Assembly: GCF_900105985.1 (NCBI RefSeq)
Contig: NZ_FNUB01000004.1
Location: 1-25,000 of the forward strand
Direction: 5' to 3'
DNA length: 25,000 bases
Source of the DNA: Tenacibaculum sp. MAR_2010_89
Lineage (GTDB): Bacteria > Bacteroidota > Bacteroidia > Flavobacteriales > Flavobacteriaceae
Position 1 is the stretch's first letter. Every line of letters begins with the position of its first letter. Under the pieces are notes generated by a model, which saw only the letters and a program-made list of their open reading frames with translations, made no database searches and was not told the origin of the DNA. Made by a program: the position numbers and the translations under genes. Shown here in pieces: positions 14,456 through 23,515 of this stretch.

Positions 14456-14992
14456 TTAATCAAGACTTTTTAAAATTCTTGAAAGAGTTTCAGGCGTCAT
14501 TCGCAAATAAGACGCTATATACTTTTGTGGAATTTCTTGAAAAACTTGAGGACTTCTTTTTATTAATCGTTCAAACCTTTTTAGTGGAGAAAAAGTTATC
14601 AAATCTATTTCTCTTTCAATCTGTTGATACACAAAGTTTTCTAACATTTTACTCCAAACATCTTTATACTCTTCTTTTGAATTAATTAATTGATAATATG
14701 TTTTTTTTGAAATAACCTTGAGCTCGCACTTTTTAATTGCTTGAATAAAAAATGTTGTAGGTTTACCAGTTATAAAGCTATCTAATGCAGTAATAATAGA
14801 ATTAGAATAACCAAATCGTATGGTATGTTCTTCTATCTCGTTATTAATAAAAACACGTAAACTCCCCTTAGTTACAAAATATAAATTAGTTTCAACTTCA
14901 CCTTCGTTTACTAAAAATTCATTCCGCTTTATAGAAATCTCTTTTTCCCAATTATTTGATAATATTCCTAATAACTGCTCATAAACTCCCAT
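14456..14992 (-). CDS. Crp/Fnr family transcriptional regulator
   Basis: A 178-residue regulator of the Crp/Fnr superfamily. The cyclic-nucleotide-binding-like domain covers about residues 5-115 (FLVNEGEVETNLYFVTKGSL is the typical start of the beta barrel). The C-terminal winged helix (about 140-178) ends in IPQKYIASYLRMTPETLSRI, the recognition helix. The phosphate-binding cassette of true CRP (GELALL...RAAT) is missing; TALDSFITGKPTTFFIQA stands in its place, so cAMP is probably not the ligand. No Fnr-type cysteine cluster is seen. It is the first gene of a two-gene unit with the DinB-family protein and may control it. Confidence 0.9.
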   Translation of the reverse strand: MGVYEQLLGILSNNWEKEISIKRNEFLVNEGEVETNLYFVTKGSLRVFINNEIEEHTIRFGYSNSIITALDSFITGKPTTFFIQAIKKCELKVISKKTYYQLINSKEEYKDVWSKMLENFVYQQIEREIDLITFSPLKRFERLIKRSPQVFQEIPQKYIASYLRMTPETLSRILKSLD

Positions 14993-15030
14993 AAAATATT
15001 TTTCTCGAATTTAATGATTTACAAGCTATA

Positions 15031-15058
15031 AAAAAAGACGGTAATTTTACCGTCTTTT
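15031..15058 (-). terminator. Terminator after the GH18 chitinase gene
   Basis: AAAAGACGGTAA and TTACCGTCTTTT pair over 12 bp with a TT loop; the minus strand continues with T's. It lies 23 bases beyond the chitinase stop and before the Crp/Fnr promoter region. Confidence 0.83.
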
Positions 15059-15080
15059 GAATTTAATATGTATTAAAAAA

Positions 15081-17693
15081 TTATTTAGTCAATAACATTT
15101 TCTCAGTTATAACTTTGTTTCCTACACGTATTTTATAAATATAAATTCCCTTTTTTAAATCTGAAACATCCTTATCTAATATTTTTATTCCTTTAAAGTT
15201 TTTTTCACTAATTAAAGTTTTGATTAACTGACCCGAAAAATTGTACAACTCAATTTTAACATCAGACTCTTGATTAATTTCCATATTTATGGTAATCTCG
15301 TTTTTAACCACAGTTGGATACTTTAATTCAGAAATCTTACTCATTGACTCACATTTAGAAACAAATTCCCATTCATTAGATACTCCAGGAGTATTATTTT
15401 TTGTCCACCATTTAGCTTTGTATATGTTCATTTCAAAATATACTTTATCTCCTGTATTATAAGCTTTACTAGCAATCCAAGTAGAAACCCCACAGTTATT
15501 TGTAGTATCTCCATTACAAGGTTGAATATAATCCCATACATCAGCTACACCTGGTGTTTCTGAACTAGAAGCGTACCATTTATTTTTATAAATAGCTCCA
15601 TTATACTTTACTTCTTCTCCTGCTTGTGCGTATATTTTTGATTTCCATTCTAAAACAGCATCACAAATACTACCACTAACTTTTTTCTTAATAGAAAAAG
15701 ATGTTAGACTAGAAGTACTAGCTCCTTCTCCATCATTCGCTATAATTTTAAATTCATAAGTTCCAAAAGCAGCAGGTTGCCAATTAGCTGAATAAACCCC
15801 ATTATTATTCATTATTGATGTTACTGCAACATTATCTATAAAAAATTCAACAGAATTTAAAGAAACATCGTCAGTTACAGTTGCTTCAAGTACTATATTA
15901 GAAAGCGTTATTTGCTCAGTAACACTCAAATCTATAGGTGTTATCTTTGAGATTACCGGTGGAAGATTTGTTCCTATAGTTTTTTTCTTAACCGTAAAAG
16001 TTAAAACTTTTGTAGTTGAAGCATTTTTATCATCAGTTGCAGTTGCCTTAACCAATACTTCTCCAAAACTAACAGGAATAAAACTAGCTGTATATTCATT
16101 TCCTTGTTTTGTTGCACTTATCATTTTTCCATCATACTCAAACTCAAAAGAAACTACAGTTCCATCAGAATCTGTTGCTGAAGCTTTTAAATTTATTTCA
16201 GACAATTTTTCTACTTCAAAAACCTGGTTGCTCATTGGTGATTTCCAAGTTACTATTGGTACACTATTTATTGAAGTATTATTTCCTGCTGCTTCGTTAA
16301 TTGCCTTTAATATGCTAGAGGATGAATTATAATCTACATCCTGAGTAAGTTCCCAAATAATGACACCTTGATGCCCAAAATTTTTAGTATATTTAATCTT
16401 TTCTCCTGCTAATTTAGGAGTATCGAAATATATATTCTTTCCATTTAAAGTAATATGTCCACTTAACTTTTTAGGATCTTTAACATCATAACTTGTTGCT
16501 GCATTGGGAAAATCTTTTACAATATCTCTATAGGGTACAAATTTCGCGCCATTACCACCATTAGGCTTTTTCTCAGAAAAATCATAACCATACATTGGCA
16601 CACCAATAACTAACTTAGCTTTTTTAACATCAAAACCGCCAGCATGATTCCAAGTTGGATCTGCTATTCCCATCCAATACTCTAAAGCATCTTCAGCAGC
16701 ATAAATTGGATTATCCACAGATTGTCCTTGATAGGTATTCAAAGGAAGTTTATGCAAAGATGAATGAGGTCCAACTGGCGATTTATCCCATGAGCCTGTA
16801 AAATCATAGGTCATCAAACCAATCCAATCCATGTAATCTGCCATTTTTGCATCATAATTATTCCCATACCAAGAAGTTCCAAATACTGCAGCAGTTATTA
16901 GTTTATTAGGCATTTTTTCTCTCAATTTCTTACTCAAATTAGTTAAACCAATTGCAGCATTATGAGGACCTTTATCTCCATCTCCCCACTTACTTCCTCT
17001 TACTCTTCCTCCTTGGTCAGAAGTACCAGAAATTGTAGGGTCTGCCCACCAACACTCTAAATCTAAATCAATTCCATCTAATTGACGCTCATTAATATAA
17101 TTTACCAAAAGTGTTGCTATTTCTTCTAGTTTTTGGTCATTATTATAGTATTTAGACATTAACCACAAAAATGCATAATCTGTTGCTCCTCCTAAAGCTA
17201 CTGATACTTTTACATTTTTAGCTTTTGCTTTAGCTAATACATTACAGTCTGTTAATACCGAATCAACTTTCTTTAACTGAAACTCATCTAAAGCTATAGA
17301 TCCAAAATCGTTACTATTATAGTTATTGTTGTTTCTTTTAAACATTAAAAAAGACACATTAATATTAGTTACAACTTCTGGATTAAAATTATTCTTAATA
17401 TCATAATCAGGAATCCATGTAGGTAAATACCCTATGATACGTTGTTTTCCAGAATAATTTGGCCCCAAACCTCCATCTCCACATCCACCATCACGTTGCC
17501 ATGAAGCATGTCCTGGTTTTGCTGAAGTATAATATTTAGCAGTATAATTAATTCCATCTAAAGAAACTTGTTCTCCTTTTTTATAATGATCTTTAGCTGC
17601 ATCCCAGTCTGGACTACAAGCAGGGAATTGATATTGAGCCTGTAACAATACGCTCAAAAATAAAAGTTTAATCAATACAAATGTTTTTTTCAT
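15081..17693 (-). CDS. Secreted modular GH18 chitinase with T9SS sorting domain
   Basis: Endo- or processive chitinase of glycoside hydrolase family 18, 870 residues, exported. Order: signal peptide (1-20), an N-terminal carbohydrate-binding module of family 5/12 type (about 24-72), the GH18 catalytic barrel (about 84-470), two Ig-like domains (about 478-570 and 577-672), two more family 5/12 modules (about 677-727 and 732-782, with KWYASSSETPGVADVW and KWWTKNNTPGVSNEW), and a C-terminal type IX secretion sorting domain (about 788-870, closing in KKGIYIYKIRVGNKVITEKM). The catalytic motif is DGIDLDLE with Glu213 as proton donor, and MTYDF (294-298) is the usual subsite motif. It is second behind the GH19 chitinase gene on the same strand. 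Its C-terminal half is paralogous to that enzyme, so the two probably work together on chitin outside the cell. Confidence 0.94.
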   Translation of the reverse strand: MKKTFVLIKLLFLSVLLQAQYQFPACSPDWDAAKDHYKKGEQVSLDGINYTAKYYTSAKPGHASWQRDGGCGDGGLGPNYSGKQRIIGYLPTWIPDYDIKNNFNPEVVTNINVSFLMFKRNNNNYNSNDFGSIALDEFQLKKVDSVLTDCNVLAKAKAKNVKVSVALGGATDYAFLWLMSKYYNNDQKLEEIATLLVNYINERQLDGIDLDLECWWADPTISGTSDQGGRVRGSKWGDGDKGPHNAAIGLTNLSKKLREKMPNKLITAAVFGTSWYGNNYDAKMADYMDWIGLMTYDFTGSWDKSPVGPHSSLHKLPLNTYQGQSVDNPIYAAEDALEYWMGIADPTWNHAGGFDVKKAKLVIGVPMYGYDFSEKKPNGGNGAKFVPYRDIVKDFPNAATSYDVKDPKKLSGHITLNGKNIYFDTPKLAGEKIKYTKNFGHQGVIIWELTQDVDYNSSSSILKAINEAAGNNTSINSVPIVTWKSPMSNQVFEVEKLSEINLKASATDSDGTVVSFEFEYDGKMISATKQGNEYTASFIPVSFGEVLVKATATDDKNASTTKVLTFTVKKKTIGTNLPPVISKITPIDLSVTEQITLSNIVLEATVTDDVSLNSVEFFIDNVAVTSIMNNNGVYSANWQPAAFGTYEFKIIANDGEGASTSSLTSFSIKKKVSGSICDAVLEWKSKIYAQAGEEVKYNGAIYKNKWYASSSETPGVADVWDYIQPCNGDTTNNCGVSTWIASKAYNTGDKVYFEMNIYKAKWWTKNNTPGVSNEWEFVSKCESMSKISELKYPTVVKNEITINMEINQESDVKIELYNFSGQLIKTLISEKNFKGIKILDKDVSDLKKGIYIYKIRVGNKVITEKMLLTK

Positions 17694-17740
17694 GACTTGA
17701 TGTTTTAGTTGTTAGTTAGTTGTTTATTTTTTTATATAAG

Positions 17741-17773
17741 AAAAGACTGATACGCTGAGAGAGCGAATCAGCC
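17741..17773 (-). terminator. Hairpin between the two chitinase genes
   Basis: CTGAT-A-CGCT and AGCG-A-ATCAG pair with one A-A mismatch and a GAGAG loop. On the minus strand it is followed by TCTTTTCTTATA. It could end GH19 transcripts fully or in part before the GH18 gene, which would set a ratio between the two enzymes. Confidence 0.55.
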
Positions 17774-17780
17774 ATGTATA

Positions 17781-20534
17781 TTACTTTTTAAGTATCTTTT
17801 TGGTTTTAACCTCCCCATCTACATATGTCTTGTAGATATAAATTCCTTTTTTTAGGTTCTTTATACTTTTTCTAAAAAAGTTAGTTCCTTTATGAAGTTT
17901 TACATCTATTATCGTTTCTATTTTTCTACCAGAAAAATCAAATAAATCAATTTTAACGTATGATGTTTTTTCTAATTCTACAGTTACTTTTATTTCTTCA
18001 GAAACAATATTAGCATATAACTTTAAGGATGATATTTCCGATTTTGGTGAAGAGCAAGGTTCAATAACTTTCCATTCGTTAGATGTTGTTGGAATATTAT
18101 TTTTTGTCCACCATTTTGCTTCAAAAATGGTACCTTCATAATACACTTTATCACCTGTATTATAAACTTTACTAGAAACCCATGCTGGTGAACCACAATA
18201 ATCATCACCACTTCCATTACAGGATTGAATATAACTCCATACATCTGACTCTCCAGGTACTTCTGCACTAGAAGCATACCATTTATTTTTATAAATAGCC
18301 CCATTATAAACAACTTCTACTCCAGCTTGAGAGTATATCTTAGAAACCCAGCTAGGAGTAGTTTCACAAACTGTTCCAGTAGTTTTCTTTTTTACAATAA
18401 ATGAAGAATTAGCAGTAATACTTTTCCCTTCATCATCTATAGCTATTATTTTAAACGCTACATTACCATAAACTGAAGGTATCCAAGAAGCTGAATATAT
18501 AGTTGGTTTAGTTGATGTTACGGTAACTTCTTTTTCATTCAATAAAAATTTAACTGAACTTACAGAACTATTATCTTCTACCTTAGCTTTTAAATTTATA
18601 ACTGAAAGATTTTCTTGTTCAATAACCGAAGCATTGACTGGAGTAATTTCTGATATAACTGGTGATGTATTTTGTCCAATTTCTTTAATAATAAATACTA
18701 TTTCTTTACTAGTTGTTTTGTCACTATTATCAGTTGCGACAGCTTTTAAAGTTACCGCACCAAATGCTAATGGTGTAAATGTAGCTGTATACTCATTACC
18801 TACTTTTGTAGCTGTAATTGTTTTAGCATTATGCAGAAAAGAAAAAGATTGTATAACCCCATCACTATCGGTTGCTGTAGCCTTTAAACTTATTTCTTCA
18901 AAAGTTTTCATTTCTATTACTTGATTTTCAACCGGAGTATTCCAAATAACAATAGGTGCAGTTCCTTGATTTACTCCACACTCTTTAATTTTTTCCCAAA
19001 CTCCATTTTTATCTGGCTCTAAGCCATTTGCTGCATACCATTTATTTCTATAAATGGTAGTATTATATTTGACATAATTATTGGGTTTATCATAAATTTT
19101 AGTGGATCTCCATTCTGGGATATCTGTACAACCCAAATTAATCCCATCCCAAATAACTATATTTATTGAAGTTGAAATTGTTTTCCCATCTTTAAAAACA
19201 GCTTCTGTGGTAAGCACATGTGTTCCATAAGAGCTCGGTAACCAAGAAAAAGATATACCTACAAATGTTTCTGTTCCTACTTTTGTGGTTATAGTTTCTA
19301 ATACTGATTTTTTTTCGTCAACATCTAAACTTATAGGTATGGAAGCAAATGTTTCTTGTTTTATAATTTGATTATTAATTGGAGTAATGAATACTACAGC
19401 TGGTTTTTGCGCACAAGGTTCTGCGGTTAAATCTGAAGCATCTCCTCCATACTTACTCATATCTTTACATCCACAGTCAGACAAATCATTAACACCATCC
19501 ATATCTGTTCCAATATTATAAACTTGTGCATAACGTTCATAATAACCTATTCTATCAACCACCTGTGGTTTTTCAGTTCCTTGTCCACATTCAACACCTC
19601 CATTAATAATATTAACTGTCATCCCTAAACCTGGAACTCTATTTTTAGTTTTATCTAAATCATTTGGTATCCAATTATTAGTCATAACATCATGTGCTGA
19701 AGGCTTTGGGTATTGAGGTGTCATCCAAAACCAAATTGCTGTTTGAAATGCTAACGCAGCATCCTCTATTACTTTTTCTGGATTATCCAATAAAACTTGC
19801 TTGTCTCCAAAAATAAACTCACTTGCTGGTCCATAATTATAATTATAAGATAATTGAATTGGTCCTCTACCTTTATAAGATTTCCCTGGAGTTGGTGGAT
19901 AATTAGTATCAGGAGATGCATAAGAAGCATTTGTTGGTTCTTCTCTAAAATGAAGTCCCCAAGAAAACCTTCCTCCTGGAGCTGTTGCCCAACCACCTGT
20001 TGTTTCATGGGAAATGTTAGCAAAAAAGGCAATTAACTCACGTTTTCTTTCCTCAGTACTTCCCTCTTCTAAAAAAGATCCATAATCTACTTCCTTAATA
20101 ATAATTTCTTTATCTACATTTCTTGGTTCATCAAAATCTACGTCTTTTCTAATAACCACAGAAGCACCAGTAACTTTATCGATACGAGTTATTTTATAAG
20201 AATTTGTACCACAGCGTCTATCAAAAATCACTTTAATTTTAGACATTCTGTTTATAGCTTCAATAAAAGATTCATAGGTATAAAAATCATCTTTAGGATC
20301 AAGAACCCATTCACCACCACCAATATCTTTAGAACCAAAACGGTAGGGAAATAAAATATTCCAAAGTTCTTTTGATATTAAAGGGTGATTACTTATTTCA
20401 GTAGTATACTCATTTACACAAGACTTCCGTGTTTTTTTAGATAAGTAATTGGAGTTTTTTTCAGAATTAGCGTACACCAAGGTAGATGTAACAAAGATAA
20501 ATAGCACCAGAAGTGCTTTAACTTTTTGTTTCAT
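17781..20534 (-). CDS. Secreted modular GH19 chitinase with T9SS sorting domain
   Basis: Chitinase of glycoside hydrolase family 19, 917 residues. Order: signal peptide (1-22), GH19 catalytic domain (about 45-345), a first Ig-like domain (about 378-465), a family 5/12 binding module (about 468-519), two more Ig-like domains (about 526-617 and 624-715), two family 5/12 modules (about 722-773 and 779-828), and a type IX sorting domain (about 835-917, ending KKGIYIYKTYVDGEVKTKKI). In the catalytic part, Glu177 in SHETTGGW is the likely acid and Glu198 or Glu199 in LHFREEP the second carboxylate. YKGRGPIQLSYNYNYG and NIINGGVECG are standard family features. GH19 enzymes invert and usually prefer less crystalline chitin, complementing the retaining GH18 enzyme encoded next. 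A DMDGVNDLSDC segment at 344-354 looks like a calcium loop. It is first of the tandem. Confidence 0.93.
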   Translation of the reverse strand: MKQKVKALLVLFIFVTSTLVYANSEKNSNYLSKKTRKSCVNEYTTEISNHPLISKELWNILFPYRFGSKDIGGGEWVLDPKDDFYTYESFIEAINRMSKIKVIFDRRCGTNSYKITRIDKVTGASVVIRKDVDFDEPRNVDKEIIIKEVDYGSFLEEGSTEERKRELIAFFANISHETTGGWATAPGGRFSWGLHFREEPTNASYASPDTNYPPTPGKSYKGRGPIQLSYNYNYGPASEFIFGDKQVLLDNPEKVIEDAALAFQTAIWFWMTPQYPKPSAHDVMTNNWIPNDLDKTKNRVPGLGMTVNIINGGVECGQGTEKPQVVDRIGYYERYAQVYNIGTDMDGVNDLSDCGCKDMSKYGGDASDLTAEPCAQKPAVVFITPINNQIIKQETFASIPISLDVDEKKSVLETITTKVGTETFVGISFSWLPSSYGTHVLTTEAVFKDGKTISTSINIVIWDGINLGCTDIPEWRSTKIYDKPNNYVKYNTTIYRNKWYAANGLEPDKNGVWEKIKECGVNQGTAPIVIWNTPVENQVIEMKTFEEISLKATATDSDGVIQSFSFLHNAKTITATKVGNEYTATFTPLAFGAVTLKAVATDNSDKTTSKEIVFIIKEIGQNTSPVISEITPVNASVIEQENLSVINLKAKVEDNSSVSSVKFLLNEKEVTVTSTKPTIYSASWIPSVYGNVAFKIIAIDDEGKSITANSSFIVKKKTTGTVCETTPSWVSKIYSQAGVEVVYNGAIYKNKWYASSAEVPGESDVWSYIQSCNGSGDDYCGSPAWVSSKVYNTGDKVYYEGTIFEAKWWTKNNIPTTSNEWKVIEPCSSPKSEISSLKLYANIVSEEIKVTVELEKTSYVKIDLFDFSGRKIETIIDVKLHKGTNFFRKSIKNLKKGIYIYKTYVDGEVKTKKILKK
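18023..18960 (-). repeat. C-terminal module block shared by the two chitinase genes
   Basis: The block holding two Ig-like domains and two family 5/12 modules is present here and again at about 15340-16260. The proteins align without large gaps (residues 525-830 of the GH19 enzyme with 478-783 of the GH18 enzyme). Parts are nearly identical at DNA level, for example around 15575-15610 and 18265-18300. It is a dispersed direct repeat about 2.7 kb apart. Confidence 0.85.
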
Positions 20535-20739
20535 TTTTAGAATTTTGAAGGGTTAAAATTGTTTGTTTATGTAATATTTTAAAAAATTATATTAGTTTTT
20601 TATGCATACTTTTTTAACTTATTACAACATTAAAACAAATACTAGTTTCTCTTTTCACAAACATTATTAGACAAAAAACAAGATATCATCTATAGATAAC
20701 CGAAAAACAACTAAATAAACCACTTCATTTAAGAACTAA

Positions 20740-21804
20740 TCAAAATAACTTAAATTGATTAGTTAACTTTTTATCAAACCTATTAAAATCTAAAGGAATT
20801 AATCCAATACCTTTTAAATATAATTTTCTTGCTAATTTAAATTGTATATTAATTTGCTCTGCTATTTTACCTTCCCCTTTCATTCTACTACTATAATGAG
20901 AATCATTTAAAGATCCATTATGACAATCTTTAATTTGATTAATTATTTTACTCCCTCTATCTGGGTAAGCTTTCATTAACCAATTCGTAAATATTTCTCC
21001 AACAGCTCCATTTAAACGAACAATTGTATAGCCAACAGACCTAGCACCTAATTCACTTACTTTTTTTACTAATGGTATAATTTCATGGCTATTTATAGCA
21101 GGAATAATGGGAGCCATCATTACATTTATTGGAATATTATTATCAGACAATTTTTTAACTGTTGCTAATCTTTTCTTAATGGAAGCTGTTCTTGGCTCTA
21201 CAACTCTTCTCGTTTCATCAGATAAGGATGTTATTGAAACACTTACATGAACCAAATTCATTACTGCCATTTGTTTTAAAATATCCATATCTCTTAAAAT
21301 TAATGAGTTTTTAGTAATAATACTAACTGGGTGCTTTAATTTCAGTAATACTTTCAGCATTTCTCTTGTTATCTCTAATTTTCTTTCTATTGGTTGGTAG
21401 CAATCTGTATTTCCTGATAACATTATATTTTGAGCTTTCCAATTTTTGCTTCTTAACTTTTTTTCTAATAATTCTGCAGCATTTACTTTATATAAAATTT
21501 TCCTTTCAAAATCTAAACCAGCTGAATACCCCCAATATTCATGAGTATTCCTAGCATAACAATAAATACATCCATGCTCACAACCTTGATATGGGTTCAT
21601 TGAATAAGAAAACCCTGTATCTGGGCTTGTTACTTTATTTAGAATAGTTTTAGAATGCACCTCTAGGTAGGAAGTTGAATTAGTTTCATGCTTTTCATTT
21701 TCTATTTCACAATAATTAAGAAAATCATCCAATACTTCATATTCATGAATAGAAAATTTATTATGTGAATTATGTTGTGCTCCTCTACCTTTTATATACT
21801 TCAT
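20740..21804 (-). CDS. PA0069 family radical SAM protein
   Basis: Radical SAM enzyme of the PA0069 family, 354 residues, the usual length. The [4Fe-4S] site is CEHGCIYC (Cys75, Cys79, Cys82) preceded by MNPYQG, a pattern shared with spore photoproduct lyase-like proteins. Other family features are NIMLSGNTDCYQPIE, HVSVSITSLSDETRR, VMMAPIIPAINSHE and the arginine-rich RVVEPRTASIKKR. The natural substrate is not known, so it may act on nucleic acid or on a small molecule. It is a single gene. No convincing terminator was seen right after its stop. The start at 21804 gives MKYIKGRGAQ, the normal family opening. Confidence 0.92.
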   Translation of the reverse strand: MKYIKGRGAQHNSHNKFSIHEYEVLDDFLNYCEIENEKHETNSTSYLEVHSKTILNKVTSPDTGFSYSMNPYQGCEHGCIYCYARNTHEYWGYSAGLDFERKILYKVNAAELLEKKLRSKNWKAQNIMLSGNTDCYQPIERKLEITREMLKVLLKLKHPVSIITKNSLILRDMDILKQMAVMNLVHVSVSITSLSDETRRVVEPRTASIKKRLATVKKLSDNNIPINVMMAPIIPAINSHEIIPLVKKVSELGARSVGYTIVRLNGAVGEIFTNWLMKAYPDRGSKIINQIKDCHNGSLNDSHYSSRMKGEGKIAEQINIQFKLARKLYLKGIGLIPLDFNRFDKKLTNQFKLF

Positions 21805-21919
21805 ATAAATATTTAAATAACTTTTTTAACTCATTGTTTAATTATGTGAAAATACATAAAAACAAAACATATCAAAGAATAAAAAATGTAATATTACAAA
21901 AAAAAGAGAGGGTAAAATA

Positions 21920-21950
21920 AAAAAGAGAGCTGTTTACAGCTCTCTTTTTT
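21920..21950 (-). terminator. Terminator after aroC
   Basis: AAAAGAGAGCTG and CAGCTCTCTTTT pair over 12 bp with a TTTA loop, A-run on one side and T-run on the other. On the minus strand it ends aroC, 20 bases past the stop. It could also block plus-strand transcription. Confidence 0.87.
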
Positions 21951-21969
21951 AATATTTATATGAAAATAC

Positions 21970-23034
21970 TTAAATAATCTTTCTTGTCTTGTTAAGCAGC
22001 CAAAAATCGGCTAAGACCATCGCAGTTAAAGCTTCTACAATAGGTACAGCTCTTGGCACAACACATGGATCATGTCTTCCTTTACCATGTATTTCTGTGG
22101 CTTCTCCATCGGAATTAATAGTCGCTTGATTTTGCATGATAGTAGCTACAGGTTTAAAAGCTACTCTAAAATAAATGTCCATTCCATTAGATATACCTCC
22201 TTGGATTCCACCTGATAGATTTGATTGTGTGGTTCCATCTACATTAAAAACATCATTGTGTTCAGAACCTTGCATCTTTGCTCCACAAAAACCACTACCA
22301 AACTCAAATCCTTTTACTGCATTAATAGAAAGCATTGCTTTCCCTAACTCTGCATGTAACTTATGAAAAATTGGCTCACCTAAACCTACAGGAATATTTT
22401 GAGCTACACATGTTATTGTACCTCCAATTGTATCTCCTTGCTTTCTTATTTCATGAATTTTCTCAATCATTTTTTCAGCAGAAGGTTCATCTGGACAACG
22501 AACTATATTACTTTCAGTTTTCGAAAAATCAAGTTCTTGATAAGGTTTAACCATAAAGATATCTCCTACAGAAGATGTAAACGCATTAATATCAATATGT
22601 GCTATTAATTGTTTAGCTAATGCACCTGCTACAACCCAATTCGCTGTTTCTCTTGCAGAAGTTCTTCCTCCTCCTCTATAATCTCTAACTCCATACTTCT
22701 TATCATACGTATAATCAGCATGAGAAGGACGATATACATTTGTATTATGATTATAATCTTTACTTTTTTGGTTTGTATTTTTAATTACAAAACCAATAGA
22801 AGCACCTGTTGTAAGTCCTTCAAAAACACCAGATAAAAATTCAACAGTATCAGGTTCTTTACGTTGAGTTACAATTTTAGACTGTCCTGGCTTCCGTCTA
22901 TCCAATTCATTTTGAATAGCTTCAAAATCTACTTTTACTCCAGCAGGAAAACCATCGATTATTCCCCCTATAGCAGTACCATGTGACTCCCCAAAAGTGG
23001 TTAACTTTAAAATATTTCCAAATGAATTAAACAT
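21970..23034 (-). CDS. aroC: Chorismate synthase
   Basis: Last enzyme of the shikimate pathway, converting 5-enolpyruvylshikimate 3-phosphate to chorismate with reduced FMN; 354 residues, the normal bacterial length. The signatures are [19 protein letters not shown] near the N-terminus, [29 protein letters not shown] for FMN and substrate binding, and [20 protein letters not shown] near the end. It is cytoplasmic and acts as a tetramer in characterised cases. It is transcribed alone. A TACTTTCG element lies at 23061-23054 on the minus strand, about 20 bases upstream, but without a convincing -33 TTG. Confidence 0.97.
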   Translation of the reverse strand: MFNSFGNILKLTTFGESHGTAIGGIIDGFPAGVKVDFEAIQNELDRRKPGQSKIVTQRKEPDTVEFLSGVFEGLTTGASIGFVIKNTNQKSKDYNHNTNVYRPSHADYTYDKKYGVRDYRGGGRTSARETANWVVAGALAKQLIAHIDINAFTSSVGDIFMVKPYQELDFSKTESNIVRCPDEPSAEKMIEKIHEIRKQGDTIGGTITCVAQNIPVGLGEPIFHKLHAELGKAMLSINAVKGFEFGSGFCGAKMQGSEHNDVFNVDGTTQSNLSGGIQGGISNGMDIYFRVAFKPVATIMQNQATINSDGEATEIHGKGRHDPCVVPRAVPIVEALTAMVLADFWLLNKTRKII

Positions 23035-23294
23035 GCTTTAATAATTTAAAGAACGAAAGTAAAATTATTTATTAATATAGCACTAATTAAACAACAATAA
23101 TTGTCTTCATTTATCCAACATAATACCTTTCATAAAACAATATAAGCTCGCTTTATTAATGTTAAAAAGCATTCTATATTTTTTTTAAAAAAAAAATTCA
23201 AAAAAAAACACGCAGAACTATCTAATAATAAGTCAATTAAAAAAAACAAGTAAAAAAAAGGCTTTTATAACCTAAAAAAGTAGTCAAAAAGTTT
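23035..23294. other. AT-rich spacer between aroC and tRNA-Ser
   Basis: This stretch holds the probable aroC -7 element on the minus strand (23061-23054) and long A and T runs (about 23180-23210). I see no gene, stable hairpin or repeat in the rest. Confidence 0.6.
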
Positions 23295-23323
23295 TTGAAA
23301 ATTAAAAAAAGGTTCTATATTTG
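23295..23323 (+). promoter_or_regulatory. Promoter of tRNA-Ser
   Basis: TTG at 23295-23297, an 18-base spacer and a perfect TATATTTG at 23316-23323. This is the best promoter in the window. Transcription would start near 23330, about 29 bases before the mature tRNA. Confidence 0.8.
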
Positions 23324-23358
23324 CACCCGCATTCAGGGAATACTGAGTGAGTCATTAA

Positions 23359-23443
23359 GGAGAAATGGCAGAGTGGTCGAATGCGGCGGTCTTGAAAACC
23401 GTTGTCTGTAACAGGACCGGGGGTTCGAATCCCTCTTTCTCCG
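23359..23443 (+). tRNA. tRNA-Ser (UGA anticodon)
   Basis: The cloverleaf can be drawn completely. The acceptor stem GGAGAAA pairs with TTTCTCC and is followed by discriminator G. The D arm carries GCAGAGTGGTCGAATGC. The anticodon stem CGGTC.../...GACCG is seen as CGGTCTTGAAAACCG, with TGA at 23393-23395. A long variable arm (TTGTCTGTAACAGGACC region) marks serine, and the T arm is GGGGGTTCGAATCCCTC. The length is 85 bases, and CCA is not encoded. It decodes UCA and related serine codons. It stands alone with its own promoter and terminator. Confidence 0.97.
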
Positions 23444-23447
23444 CAAG

Positions 23448-23475
23448 TCCGAAGCGAAAGCTTCGGATTTTTTTT
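23448..23475 (+). terminator. Terminator after tRNA-Ser
   Basis: TCCGAAGC and GCTTCGGA close a GAAA tetraloop, followed by T8. It starts only five bases after the tRNA 3' end. Confidence 0.93.
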
Positions 23476-23487
23476 AGGGGATTAAAG

Positions 23488-23515
23488 AAAAAAGCTTGCA
23501 CGTGCAAGCTTTTTT
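23488..23515. terminator. Second, perfectly palindromic terminator-like hairpin
   Basis: AAAAAAGCTTGCAC and GTGCAAGCTTTTTT form a perfect 28-base palindrome. It has A's on one side and T's on the other, so it can act on both strands. It backs up the tRNA terminator and would stop transcription arriving from the right. Confidence 0.7.

Noticed and set aside
18023..18313. Second minus-strand frame inside the GH19 chitinase gene
   Set aside because: It overlaps a confidently assigned coding region with conserved modules; its Met/Ile/Val-rich translation has no domain.
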